Positions 31,534 through 40,867 of a stretch of 64,000 nucleotides of DNA are shown here, piece by piece (the stretch's first letter is position 1; the number at the start of each line of letters is the position of its first letter). Both the position numbers and the translations under genes were made by a program. This DNA is from Candidatus Roizmanbacteria bacterium (GTDB lineage Bacteria; Patescibacteriota; Microgenomatia; UBA1406; GWC2-37-13), in assembly GCA_016214055.1 (NCBI GenBank), contig JACRPE010000021.1:62001-126000 (forward strand), written 5' to 3'. The notes beneath the pieces are model-generated. The model worked only from the letters and a program-made list of their open reading frames with translations, had not been told where the DNA came from and ran no database searches.

Positions 31534-32409
31534 TCAGGTAGTAGTTTTCAATTCCTTTTCTAATTCTTCAAGAAGTCTCCGGGCCTTTGAAGTAAGATGA
31601 CCGGGAACTTTTATTTTGTAGATGACATATTGATCACCCTTGCGTGCTGTCTGGGGATACACAATCCCCTGCCCTCTCAAACGCACTGTCGTACCTGACT
31701 CGGTGCCGGGACGGATACGAAGTTGCACTACCCCATCAAGGGTGGGAACTTCGACTACCCCACCTAAGGCGGCGACTGAATAGGATATCTCTTTGCTTAA
31801 AGAAACATCCTGTCCATCGCGCCGAAAATAAGGGTGTGCTTGTACTCGGACCTGTACATCAAAATCAGTAAATCGAATTCTCATCCCATCATCTACTCCA
31901 GCCGGAATTTTGATCGTTTTATTTTTTCCTTTTATTACGGTTTGTTTCTCAACGCCGTGAACTGCTTCATCAAAGGTTAACACCAATTCATATATTTCAT
32001 GGCGCCGGGCGCGTGTTCTTCCCGCTCCTCCAAACCCGCTGAAGAACTGTTCAAAAATATCAAAAGGGTCAGAAAAACCACTTGTATCAAATCCCTCAAA
32101 AGGATTCCCCCCACCGGTGGAATAAGAATAAGTAAAAGGTCCTGCTCCTGCATTGGGATTTCCTTGATTCGCATTAGTTCTTCCATATCCCCCTTTTTCA
32201 AATGCATCTTTTCCGTACTGATCATACATGCTTTTCTTTTTGGGGTCATTTAAAACCTCATATGCATGATTTATCTCCTTAAATTTTTCGGTTGCCCCCG
32301 CCTCTTTATTCCGGTCAGGATGCCATTTTAACGCCTGTTTTCGGTAAGCGGCTTTTAGTTCAGCCTCAGATGCTCCTTTTGAAATTCCTAATAATTCGTA
32401 ATAGTCCAT
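31534..32409 (-). CDS. dnaJ: DnaJ/CbpA-type J-domain co-chaperone
   Basis: [54 protein letters not shown]-rich linker, C-terminal DnaJ domain; no Cys-rich zinc domain. Confidence 0.93.
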   Translation of the reverse strand: MDYYELLGISKGASEAELKAAYRKQALKWHPDRNKEAGATEKFKEINHAYEVLNDPKKKSMYDQYGKDAFEKGGYGRTNANQGNPNAGAGPFTYSYSTGGGNPFEGFDTSGFSDPFDIFEQFFSGFGGAGRTRARRHEIYELVLTFDEAVHGVEKQTVIKGKNKTIKIPAGVDDGMRIRFTDFDVQVRVQAHPYFRRDGQDVSLSKEISYSVAALGGVVEVPTLDGVVQLRIRPGTESGTTVRLRGQGIVYPQTARKGDQYVIYKIKVPGHLTSKARRLLEELEKELKTTT

Positions 32410-32414
32410 ATTTG

Positions 32415-34316
32415 TTACTTAACAACCTCGCCCTCTTCGACGTCTTTTTTATTCTCCGAAGCCTTGGCGGAGGAGGACTTGTCCTCCGAGTTAGCTTGCC
32501 CGGCTGGCGGTGTTGCCTCAGGCTGCTTTTGATACATATACTGACCAATTTTCTGTAAAGAGTCGGATAAATTCTTTGTTTTTTCTTCAATTACTTCTTT
32601 TGATTCTTTTTCCTTGACGTCCTTCAGTTCTTTGACTAGCTTTTCAATTTCTTCCTTAAGCTCTTTTGGTGCCTTATCCCCCGCATCTTTCAAAGATTTT
32701 TCGCTAATATAGATCATGTTCTCGGCTTTATTCTTTACTTCTATCTTTTCTTTTTCAGCCGCGTCCTCAGTCGCGTGTTGTTCTGCCTCTTGTTTCATTT
32801 TCTCAATCTGCTCTTTTGTTAACCCGGTTGATCCGGTTATTTTGATTGCTTGAGTCTTTCCGGATGCTTTATCTTTTGCAGTGACTGTGAGAATTCCGGA
32901 TGCGTCAATGTCAAAAGATACTTCTACCTGAGGCACTCCTCGAGGTGCGGGAGGAATACCATCCAGGATGAATCTACCAAGCGATTTGTTATCTTTAGCA
33001 AGAGGACGTTCTCCTTGTACGATATGAATCTCAACCTGCGTCTGATTATCCCCAGCTGTTGAAAATATTTCGGATTTAGTAGTGGGAATAGTGGTGTTGC
33101 GCTGAATAAGAGGTGTGGCAACTCCACCGAGTGTTTCCACTCCAAGTGTCAATGGAGTGACATCAAGTAACACAACATCCTTTGTCTCTCCGGTAAGCAC
33201 ACCGGCTTGAATGGCGGCTCCAACTGCGACTACTTCGTCAGGATTTACTGAACGGTTCGGCTCTTTTTTAAAGAACTCTTTTACTTTGTCAAATACCATT
33301 GGCATTCTGGTCATACCACCAACCAGCACTACTTCATTAATTTTAGACACATCCATTCCGGCGTCTTTTAGACATGCCTTTACCGGTTCAAACGTGTTCA
33401 ATATGAGATGCCCGACTAAGGATTCCAGTTTAGCACGAGTTAATTTCAAAACCATGTGCATGGGCTGACTATCTTTGACAGTAATAAATGGTAAATTTAT
33501 TTCCGTCTCGACGGATGAGGAGAGTTCAATCTTTGCCTTTTCAGCTGCGTCCCGTAATCGTTGCAACGCTTGCGGATCTTTTTTCAAATCAATCCCGTTG
33601 TCTTTTTTAAATTCGTCTGCAAGATAATCTAAAATTAACCGGTCGAAATCGTCGCCTCCCAGATGAGTATCTCCATTAGTGGCTTTAACTTGAAATACAC
33701 CCTCTCCGAGTTCAAGGACAGTGACGTCAAAAGTTCCTCCTCCAAGATCATACACTACAATGGTTTGGGCATTCTTTTTATCCAATCCATATGCGAGTGC
33801 AGCTGCAGTGGGTTCATTGATGATGCGGACAACCTCAAGTCCCGCGATTTCTCCCGCCTGCTTCGTTGCCTGCCGTTCAGAATCGTCAAAATATGCAGGC
33901 ACCGTAATAACTGCCTTATCAACTTTTTCTCCTAAATAAGCCTCTGCATCGGTCTTAATCTTCTGCAATATCATCGCTGAAATTTCTTGAGGAGTATACA
34001 TTTTTCCTGATACTTCAACAGACGCGGCGCCGTTTTTTCCTTCAACTATTTTATATGGCAACCATTTCTTATCCTGTTGAACTGAAGGATCGGCAAGCCT
34101 TCGCCCCATCAACCTCTTGATAGAGAAGATAGTGTTCTGTGGATTTATCGCCATTTGACGCTTTGCTACATCGCCCACTACTCTCTTTACCGGATCCACC
34201 ACCGAAGGAATAACATTTCTCCCCTCTTGAGAGTGGATGACTTTTGGTTTACCTCCCTCCATAACCGCAACACACGAATTAGTTGTTCCAAGGTCGATTC
34301 CTATTACTTTTGACAT
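32415..34316 (-). CDS. dnaK: Chaperone DnaK
   Basis: [61 protein letters not shown]. Confidence 0.99.
   Translation of the reverse strand: MSKVIGIDLGTTNSCVAVMEGGKPKVIHSQEGRNVIPSVVDPVKRVVGDVAKRQMAINPQNTIFSIKRLMGRRLADPSVQQDKKWLPYKIVEGKNGAASVEVSGKMYTPQEISAMILQKIKTDAEAYLGEKVDKAVITVPAYFDDSERQATKQAGEIAGLEVVRIINEPTAAALAYGLDKKNAQTIVVYDLGGGTFDVTVLELGEGVFQVKATNGDTHLGGDDFDRLILDYLADEFKKDNGIDLKKDPQALQRLRDAAEKAKIELSSSVETEINLPFITVKDSQPMHMVLKLTRAKLESLVGHLILNTFEPVKACLKDAGMDVSKINEVVLVGGMTRMPMVFDKVKEFFKKEPNRSVNPDEVVAVGAAIQAGVLTGETKDVVLLDVTPLTLGVETLGGVATPLIQRNTTIPTTKSEIFSTAGDNQTQVEIHIVQGERPLAKDNKSLGRFILDGIPPAPRGVPQVEVSFDIDASGILTVTAKDKASGKTQAIKITGSTGLTKEQIEKMKQEAEQHATEDAAEKEKIEVKNKAENMIYISEKSLKDAGDKAPKELKEEIEKLVKELKDVKEKESKEVIEEKTKNLSDSLQKIGQYMYQKQPEATPPAGQANSEDKSSSAKASENKKDVEEGEVVK
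32454..32487. repeat. Palindrome-rich in-frame segment in dnaK 3' end (encodes [11 protein letters not shown])
   Basis: CTCCG-aagccttgg-CGGAG followed by GGAGGAC-TT-GTCCTCC. Confidence 0.55.
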
Positions 34317-34334
34317 AGTTAAATAATTTTAAAT

Positions 34335-34844
34335 TTATAATTTTTTACTCACCTTCACCTGTGCTACCCGTATAACTTTCCCGTTCATCTCATATCCCTT
34401 ACGTAAGACATCAACCACCTGATTTGCCTTTTCTCCCTCAACCATATCGATTACTTCGGCAGTGTAGGGATCATACTCCTTTCCTTTGACTTCAAGTTCT
34501 TTGAGGCCTTCTTCTTTTAACATTTTGTGAAATGAATCTTTAATTAGTTTTAAATGGTTGTCTTTGACAAAAATCTCTGCCTGATCCAAATTGTCCAAAA
34601 AACTGAGTAGCTTAATTATCAGATGTTTATTAGCGTTGTTTATCAATTCTTCTCTCTGGGATGCTACCCTATTTTCAAAATTTTGATAGTCCGCCAATGC
34701 TCTCAGATACTTCGTTTTGTTCTCTTCTGTTTTCTTTTTTTCTTCCTCAAGCGCTGATTTGAATTGTTCAAGTTCATCCTGAAGCTTCTTAACTTCATCA
34801 TTTTGCACTGATTTAGCCTGTTTATTTTGATCTTTATCTGTCAT
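34335..34844 (-). CDS. grpE: Nucleotide exchange factor GrpE
   Basis: KYLRALADYQNFENRVASQREELINNANKHLIIKLLSFLDNLDQA; AEVIDMVEGEKANQVVDVLRKGYEMNGKVIRVAQVKVSK; heat-shock operon context. Confidence 0.95.
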   Translation of the reverse strand: MTDKDQNKQAKSVQNDEVKKLQDELEQFKSALEEEKKKTEENKTKYLRALADYQNFENRVASQREELINNANKHLIIKLLSFLDNLDQAEIFVKDNHLKLIKDSFHKMLKEEGLKELEVKGKEYDPYTAEVIDMVEGEKANQVVDVLRKGYEMNGKVIRVAQVKVSKKL

Positions 34845-34849
34845 ATTAA

Positions 34850-35590
34850 TTATGAATTTTGTGTTTTGATAATATCTTGTAACAAAGATGAAAAGAATTT
34901 TAACTGAGGCGAGACCGTGTCATAATTCATGCGCTTGGGACCTACCACACCGATAATTCCTTTTATTTTATCCGTCTCAAATTCACAAAACACACTTGCA
35001 CATGATTCATACATTGGATCCCGAAGGTCATCGTCACCCAGTAAATAATATATTTCTCCATCCAGTTTTCCCATACGCTCAAGAATTCGTTCCCAATACC
35101 CTATTTCGTCAAGCCGTTCAAACAAATACTTCTCAAGTTCACGGTCGATAAACTCATGAATACTCAGTAAGTTTGCAACGCCTGAGTAGTACATATCTCC
35201 ACCGTTTGTGGCCGCAACCGAAACCAAACCGGTCCGGTGGGCTAATACTTTAGTCGCCTGAGCCAACAACTTATGCCGCTCTCCCCGCTCATCCCACACG
35301 CTGTTTTTATATGCCACTTCATCCGCGGTAGACATTTCCTTCTCTTTCATAATTTTATTTATGTAAAAGCGAAAGCCTTTAGCTGAAGGAACTCTTCCCG
35401 ATGAAAAATGAGCTTTTTTTATATATCCGTTCTTTGCAAGCAAAACCATCTCGTTTCGTATCGTGGCCGGTGATACTCCCAGCTTATATTTTTTTTCAAG
35501 GATCTCCGAACCCACGGGCTCACCGGTTTCTGTATATTCTTTGATGATAACCTTCAGGATATCTGTTTGTCTTTGAGTTATATCTTCCAT
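34850..35590 (-). CDS. hrcA: Heat-inducible transcription repressor HrcA (short form)
   Basis: RQTDILKVIIKEYTETGEPVGSEILEKKYKLGVSPATIRNEMVLLAKNGYIKKAHFSSGRVPSAKGFRFYI. Confidence 0.93.
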   Translation of the reverse strand: MEDITQRQTDILKVIIKEYTETGEPVGSEILEKKYKLGVSPATIRNEMVLLAKNGYIKKAHFSSGRVPSAKGFRFYINKIMKEKEMSTADEVAYKNSVWDERGERHKLLAQATKVLAHRTGLVSVAATNGGDMYYSGVANLLSIHEFIDRELEKYLFERLDEIGYWERILERMGKLDGEIYYLLGDDDLRDPMYESCASVFCEFETDKIKGIIGVVGPKRMNYDTVSPQLKFFSSLLQDIIKTQNS

Positions 35591-35611
35591 AGTATTTTGT
35601 TGATTTGTCCT

Positions 35612-35638
35612 TTAGCAATGATAATACATCTCTGCTAA
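35612..35638 (-). promoter_or_regulatory. CIRCE-like HrcA operator overlapping the hrcA promoter
   Basis: TTAGCAATG-N9-CTCTGCTAA (consensus TTAGCACTC-N9-GAGTGCTAA); minus-strand TTGACA (35642-35647) and TATCAT (35618-35623) with 18-nt spacer bracket or overlap it. Confidence 0.82.
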
Positions 35639-35677
35639 TTTTGTCAAGAGGATTTTTATATTTGTTATAATTACTCC

Positions 35678-36082
35678 ATGTACGACAAATACCCCATCGT
35701 CCTTGCGGTAGCCGCATTTATCAGAGATGCCAAAGGAAGAATCCTCATAATCAAAAAATCCCTAAACGAACAAATTGACCCGGGCTTATGGACAGTCCCC
35801 GGTGGAAAGGTTATGCCTGAGGAGCCGATTGTGTCAGCCTTGAAAAGAGAGGTTAATGAAGAAGTGGGCCTTCTTATTGATACGTTTTCATGGATAGGAG
35901 AGGATGTGTTTACCAGTAATGACAGATTTTTCCATGCTCAGCATTTTCTGTGCGAAAAGGTTAAAATAACACCCATAAAGCTCGAAAAGAACCTGACTGA
36001 ATATAAGTGGGTTTTGAAAAATGAAGTTGAGCGTTTTCAATTTCCGCCGAAAATTAAAAAAAGACTTCTCAACCTTTTATGA
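35678..36082 (+). CDS. NUDIX hydrolase
   Basis: GGKVMPEEPIVSALKREVNEEVGL NUDIX box. Confidence 0.92.
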   Translation: MYDKYPIVLAVAAFIRDAKGRILIIKKSLNEQIDPGLWTVPGGKVMPEEPIVSALKREVNEEVGLLIDTFSWIGEDVFTSNDRFFHAQHFLCEKVKITPIKLEKNLTEYKWVLKNEVERFQFPPKIKKRLLNLL

Positions 36083-36930
36083 TTACTCTAGGTGCCCATG
36101 TTTCAACCGCGGGAGGATTTGAAAAAGCCCTGACTCATTTATCAAACATCGGCGGGAATGTATTGCAGATTTTTTCTGCCTCTCCTCGGGGATGGAACTT
36201 TGCAAAGACAGACCCGATTCAATCATCTCACTTTAAAGAAGCAAAAACAAAGCTTCATGTGGATCATGTTTACTTTCATGCCTCATACCTCATCAATCTT
36301 GCCGATGGAGAAAAAACAGGGCACATGTCAAAACTATCCCTCATCGCCGAACTGAAGGCGGCATCTGCACTTGGAGTGAGAGGGAGCATCGTCCATTTAG
36401 GCTCCTTCAAATCAGGTAGAGACGTGATTAATCACGTCTCTACAAACCCAAAATACATTACCTTGATTAAAAATATCAAAGAAATACTTGATCAAACACC
36501 TGAAGATACTTATTTTATTGCGGAGAACGCAGGAAACAAAAAAATAGGTCAATCCCTCGATGAACTTGCTTCAATTATCCGTGATGTAAACAATCCCCGC
36601 TTGAAAATTTGCCTTGATACATGTCATCTTTTCAGCGCGGGATATGATCTTCGGGAAGAAAATAAATTATCCGCATTTCTTGCTGAATTTGATAAAAAAA
36701 TCGGACTGGAAAAGCTTGAAGTCTGGCATTTAAACGATAGCCGCGATTCCTTCGCCTCCGGGCGGGACCGCCATGAAAACATAGGAGAGGGTACGATTGG
36801 TTTGGACGAATTCAGATTTATACTTAATCATCCCAAGTTGAAACATCTTCCCTTCATCATTGAGACGCCGGGTTTTGACGGAAACGGTCCGGATAAAAAG
36901 AATTTAGATATATTGAAAAGTTTCGTATGA
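36079..36930 (+). CDS. nfo: Deoxyribonuclease IV (endonuclease IV, AP endonuclease)
   Basis: LGAHVSTAGGFEKALTHLSNIGGNVLQIFSASPRGW, CLDTCHLFSAGYDLR, WHLNDSRDSFASGRDRHENIGEGTIGLDEFRFIL. Confidence 0.95.
   Translation: MITLGAHVSTAGGFEKALTHLSNIGGNVLQIFSASPRGWNFAKTDPIQSSHFKEAKTKLHVDHVYFHASYLINLADGEKTGHMSKLSLIAELKAASALGVRGSIVHLGSFKSGRDVINHVSTNPKYITLIKNIKEILDQTPEDTYFIAENAGNKKIGQSLDELASIIRDVNNPRLKICLDTCHLFSAGYDLREENKLSAFLAEFDKKIGLEKLEVWHLNDSRDSFASGRDRHENIGEGTIGLDEFRFILNHPKLKHLPFIIETPGFDGNGPDKKNLDILKSFV
36416..36443. repeat. Perfect 28-bp palindrome inside nfo
   Basis: GTAGAGACGTGATT|AATCACGTCTCTAC. Confidence 0.95.
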
Positions 36931-37481
36931 ATATAAAATCAGTCCTCCTAAACAGGATAGAAAAACTTGCTAAGAAATCATACGTTGACCGAGAGGTCCT
37001 TAACGAATGCAGGGATGCATTGGAATATAATAAGGGGTTGATAAAAAAGGACAATATTTCTCATCATTTCTGTTGTTTTCTTGTTCCGCTTTATCTTCCA
37101 GCTAAGTCCATATTTCTTGTCCACCATATCAAAGCAAAAAGCTGGATACCACCGGGCGGGCATATTGATCCGGACGAAACACCTGAATCTACGGTCAAGA
37201 GGGAATTCCAGGAAGAGTTGGATTACTCTCTAACTGATGAAAAAGTATCTTTATTTGATGTAAGCATAGCCCGCATCGAAGATTCCAGAACATGCGTAAT
37301 ACATTACGATCTATGGTATACCATTCTATGTAAGGAAGAAACTCGCTTTATCATCGAGAAAAAAGAATTCCATGACGCGGGTTGGTTTCCAATCGATGAG
37401 GCAATTAAGAAGGTTTCTTTTGAAAGAATCAGGACCGTGTTAAACAAAATAAAAAAACTGACCCTTTCTTCTCCTGTATAA
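36927..37481 (+). CDS. NUDIX hydrolase
   Basis: GGHIDPDETPESTVKREFQEELDYSL NUDIX box. Confidence 0.9.
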   Translation: MNIKSVLLNRIEKLAKKSYVDREVLNECRDALEYNKGLIKKDNISHHFCCFLVPLYLPAKSIFLVHHIKAKSWIPPGGHIDPDETPESTVKREFQEELDYSLTDEKVSLFDVSIARIEDSRTCVIHYDLWYTILCKEETRFIIEKKEFHDAGWFPIDEAIKKVSFERIRTVLNKIKKLTLSSPV

Positions 37482-37488
37482 TAGTTCC

Positions 37489-38856
37489 ATGATCTCACTG
37501 TCCGAAGATATTAAAAAATTCATGGCGGTTTTTGAAAAAAAAGGGTTCCAGATATACCTGGTTGGCGGTGCTGTGCGCAATTTGTTGCTCAAAAAAGAAA
37601 TTACGAACTGGGATTTTACAACTGATGCAACTCCTGAGGAAATGCTAAAAATGTTTCCTGATGGGTTTTATAACAATGTGTATGGGACGGTGACTGTACC
37701 CGTAGAGACGGGGCATGCCCCGTCTCTACATAAATATATTTTTGAAATCACTCCCTTCCGTAAAGAGTCAGATTTTGATGATAACCGTCACCCAATGAAA
37801 ATCGAATGGGCAAAAACCGTTGAAGAAGACCTTGCCCGACGTGATTTCACAATAAATGCAATAGCTTTTAATGGTAAAAGAATGGTCGATCCTTATTCGG
37901 GTCAAAAACATTTGAAGGAAAAAGTAATTGTTGCAGTAGGTGATCCAAATAAGCGCTTCCAGGAAGATGCTTTGCGCCTCATGCGCGGAGTTCGTCTGGC
38001 GGCTCAACTGGGATTTCTTATCGACGAAAAAACGAGGGTCTCGATCCAACAAAATTCTTTTTTGATCAAAAATATTTCTTGGGAGCGGATAAGAGATGAG
38101 TTATTAAAAATTGTGGAGAGTGACCATCCGGGAGAAGGTATATTATTTCTTCATAGCGCTGGGTTGTTGAATTATATACTGCCAGAACTGGAAATTTGCT
38201 TCTCCATACCCCAAAAAAGTCCAAAACGGCATCACATCTATGATGTAGGAACGCATTGCGTTGAGGCTTTAAAACACTGTCCTTCAAAAGATCCGATTAC
38301 AAGACTTGCCACACTCCTTCACGATATTGGAAAAGCTAAGACGTTTTGGAAGGATAAAGAAACTGAACTGATTACATTTCATAACCATGAGGTGGTTGGT
38401 ACAATTCAAGTGACTGAAATTGCCAAACGTCTCAAACTTTCAAAATCACAGAGTGAAAAATTAATTCGCCTCGTGCAGTTTCATCAATTTACCGTATCTG
38501 AAGAAATAACTGATAAAGCAGTGCGCCGATTTATCCGTGAAGTGGGAAAGGAATATTTGCAGGACATGCTTGATCTTCGTACTGCAGACCGAATCGGGTC
38601 AGGGGCGACTCCCACGTCGTGGAGATATGAGCTATTCAAAAAAAGGGTTATAGAAGTCCAAAAGGAGCCATTTAAAGTTTCAGATCTGAAAGTAGATGGA
38701 CATGACGTTATGGAAATATTTAATATAAAACCAAGTAGGCAAATCGGTGATATATTAGATAAATTGTTTAACGAGGTTATTGAAGGAAAGCTCAAGAATG
38801 ATAGAGAGGTGCTTCTTGCTCAATTGTCGTCTCTGGCCCATGCCCCGGGTAAATAA
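37489..38856 (+). CDS. cca: CCA tRNA nucleotidyltransferase / poly(A) polymerase family with HD domain
   Basis: YLVGGAVRNLLLKKEITNWDFTTDA, RRDFTINAIAFNGKRMVDPYSGQKHL, RFQEDALRLMRGVRLAAQLGF, HDIGKAKTF. Confidence 0.95.
   Translation: MISLSEDIKKFMAVFEKKGFQIYLVGGAVRNLLLKKEITNWDFTTDATPEEMLKMFPDGFYNNVYGTVTVPVETGHAPSLHKYIFEITPFRKESDFDDNRHPMKIEWAKTVEEDLARRDFTINAIAFNGKRMVDPYSGQKHLKEKVIVAVGDPNKRFQEDALRLMRGVRLAAQLGFLIDEKTRVSIQQNSFLIKNISWERIRDELLKIVESDHPGEGILFLHSAGLLNYILPELEICFSIPQKSPKRHHIYDVGTHCVEALKHCPSKDPITRLATLLHDIGKAKTFWKDKETELITFHNHEVVGTIQVTEIAKRLKLSKSQSEKLIRLVQFHQFTVSEEITDKAVRRFIREVGKEYLQDMLDLRTADRIGSGATPTSWRYELFKKRVIEVQKEPFKVSDLKVDGHDVMEIFNIKPSRQIGDILDKLFNEVIEGKLKNDREVLLAQLSSLAHAPGK
37702..37729. 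repeat. Perfect 28-bp palindrome inside cca (same ends as the nfo copy)
   Basis: GTAGAGACGGGGCA|TGCCCCGTCTCTAC. Confidence 0.95.
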
Positions 38857-39409
38857 CCGTCTCCTCAGGGAACGACTTAATTAATTGATTAATTGAGTCG
38901 TTCAAATCTTTTTTGCTGGAATAGGAAAGATCTGTTCTTCCCACTGCTTCTTTGAAGATAGTGTCACCCGTGAATAAGGCTTGCTCTTCGGGTAAATAAA
39001 AACAACAGCCGCCGGGAGTATGACCGGGTGTTTTAATAATTTGAAATTTGAAATTTAAAATTTTTAAACTACTATTTGGCAGATTTTTTATTATCGTTGG
39101 ATCAATTATCTGTGGTTCGTATCCTAAAAAATGTTTGGCCGTTTCTTTTAATCTGTTGATGAGGAATAAATCTTTTTCGTGAATATAAAATGGCACTTTC
39201 ATACTGAGCTGAATCTCCCCTACCGCCATCACATGATCAAAATGTCCATGGGTCGCCAACATTGCGATGAGATTAAGATTCTGTCGAGAAATCTCCTCAA
39301 GTAAAAAATTCGCATCATCTGCCGGATCAATAAGAATACATTCTTTGTCTTGAATAAGCAGATAACAATTTGCCTGAAGCTGACCTAGCGGATAGTGTTT
39401 TATATGCAT
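38792..39409 (-). CDS. MBL-fold metallohydrolase (glyoxalase II-like)
   Basis: ATHGHFDHVMAVGEI, KTPGHTPGGCCFYL, LFTGDTIFKEAVGRTDL, IYPGHGPETTI. Confidence 0.93.
   Translation of the reverse strand: MHIKHYPLGQLQANCYLLIQDKECILIDPADDANFLLEEISRQNLNLIAMLATHGHFDHVMAVGEIQLSMKVPFYIHEKDLFLINRLKETAKHFLGYEPQIIDPTIIKNLPNSSLKILNFKFQIIKTPGHTPGGCCFYLPEEQALFTGDTIFKEAVGRTDLSYSSKKDLNDSINQLIKSFPEETVIYPGHGPETTIEQEAPLYHS
39039..39059. repeat. Heptanucleotide array ATTTGAA ATTTGAA ATTTAAA inside the MBL-fold gene
   Basis: Read directly; minus-strand gene encodes LNFKFQIIKTPGH. Confidence 0.75.
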
Positions 39410-39984
39410 AAAGATGTAGCAATCTCGGACCAGCTGGTGACTCGCTTAATATTCGGATGAGTAATTGATTCATTTTTATTCCATGGCATAGGCAACAACA
39501 ATACCTTAATACCCTCATTAGCACAATCTAATGCATATTCTAAGTGATCTTCGATCATAATATTAATTCCCTCTTCTATACATATCTCGGATTTTCTTCT
39601 TCTTATTTCATGCTTATGAGATGTCTGATTAGTATGAATTACTTTTGAGAATTTTCCCTTAAAAAAAATGTCTAACCACTGGTGCGATTTATGTTCGATA
39701 ATATTAGGTCGGGAAGTAATAAGAATGAGTGTGTGTGATTTTGATAAAATATCAATGTTTCTTTTCGCGCCTTTCATCGGTACAATTTTATCAAAATAAG
39801 GAGATTCATAAAATTCATAGATGCGCTTGATTACCTCTTCTCCTGAGCAATTCCATATTTTACTCAGGTCGTAATCGCCATGACTGCTGTTTGAGATTGA
39901 AGTTTTGTAGGTTGCATTATGAAATAAATCAAGAGGGGGTATGATATCGGCCAAAACTGAATCCATATCTACACCAATTTTCAT
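39400..39984 (-). CDS. HAD-superfamily 5'-nucleotidase-like phosphatase
   Basis: KIGVDMDSVLADIIPPLDLFHNATY, LILITSRPNI, MIEDHLEYALDCANEGIKVLLL. Confidence 0.8.
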   Translation of the reverse strand: MKIGVDMDSVLADIIPPLDLFHNATYKTSISNSSHGDYDLSKIWNCSGEEVIKRIYEFYESPYFDKIVPMKGAKRNIDILSKSHTLILITSRPNIIEHKSHQWLDIFFKGKFSKVIHTNQTSHKHEIRRRKSEICIEEGINIMIEDHLEYALDCANEGIKVLLLPMPWNKNESITHPNIKRVTSWSEIATSLCI

Positions 39985-39996
39985 AGGAATATTCTT

Positions 39997-40866
39997 TTAC
40001 TTTTTACTGTTACTTCCCTCGAGCCATACGAGGATAGGGGTTGCGATGAAGGGAGATGAATACGTACCAGTGATTGTTCCAACTAACAGTGTTGCTACAA
40101 AAAAACGGATACTGGCACCCCCTAAAAGAGTAAGGGACAACAACATGAACATGATCGTCATCGAATTGTTAAGCGAACGAACCATAGTCTCAGTCAACGC
40201 ACGGTTTGCATAATGGGTGATGTCCCCCCTTCCCTCATTCTTGAGATACTCTCGGATTTTGTCGAAGATGATGATGGTATCATGTACTGAGAAAGACATC
40301 GTGGTAAGGACCGCGGTCACAAACATGGTATCAATTTCTGCACCAAAAAAGTGGGAAAATATCGAATAGGTGCCTATGACTACCAAAAAGTCGTGAATCA
40401 TCGCCAGGATAGCCGCAAGGGCAAAATTGAGCCCTTTAAATGCGAAACTCATATAGATAAGGATCCCAAGAGTTGCAAGAAATGAAGCAATGAGTGTTTT
40501 CTGCATGGTTTCGCGACCTATGACCGGTCCGACTGTCTCAAACCGTAAGGTTTTTATTTTTAATTTAAGGTTTGTTTCCAAAACTCCTCTCAGTTTTGCC
40601 TCCTGTTTTTCATCAATGGGCTTTGCTTTAAAAAAAACATTATTCTTCTCGAGTTTTAATTGAGAAGTTTTGATTTTGTTATTTTTTATGATCTCGGAAA
40701 CTTTTTTTAAGTCTGTCTTTTTATCCAGTTGATACTCGATATCACTTCCCCCTATAAAGTCAATTGAATAGGTAAATCCATACCGTATGATGGAATACAT
40801 ACCGCTACCGATAACGATCGTTGAAATAAGTACGTAAAGCCAGGTGAATTTTAAAAATTTGAGCAT
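39997..40866 (-). CDS. secF: Protein translocase subunit SecF
   Basis: YSIDFIGGSDIEYQL, SFSVHDTIIIFDKIRE, ALTETMVRSLNNSMT. Confidence 0.95.
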   Translation of the reverse strand: MLKFLKFTWLYVLISTIVIGSGMYSIIRYGFTYSIDFIGGSDIEYQLDKKTDLKKVSEIIKNNKIKTSQLKLEKNNVFFKAKPIDEKQEAKLRGVLETNLKLKIKTLRFETVGPVIGRETMQKTLIASFLATLGILIYMSFAFKGLNFALAAILAMIHDFLVVIGTYSIFSHFFGAEIDTMFVTAVLTTMSFSVHDTIIIFDKIREYLKNEGRGDITHYANRALTETMVRSLNNSMTIMFMLLSLTLLGGASIRFFVATLLVGTITGTYSSPFIATPILVWLEGSNSKK

Positions 40867-40867
40867 A

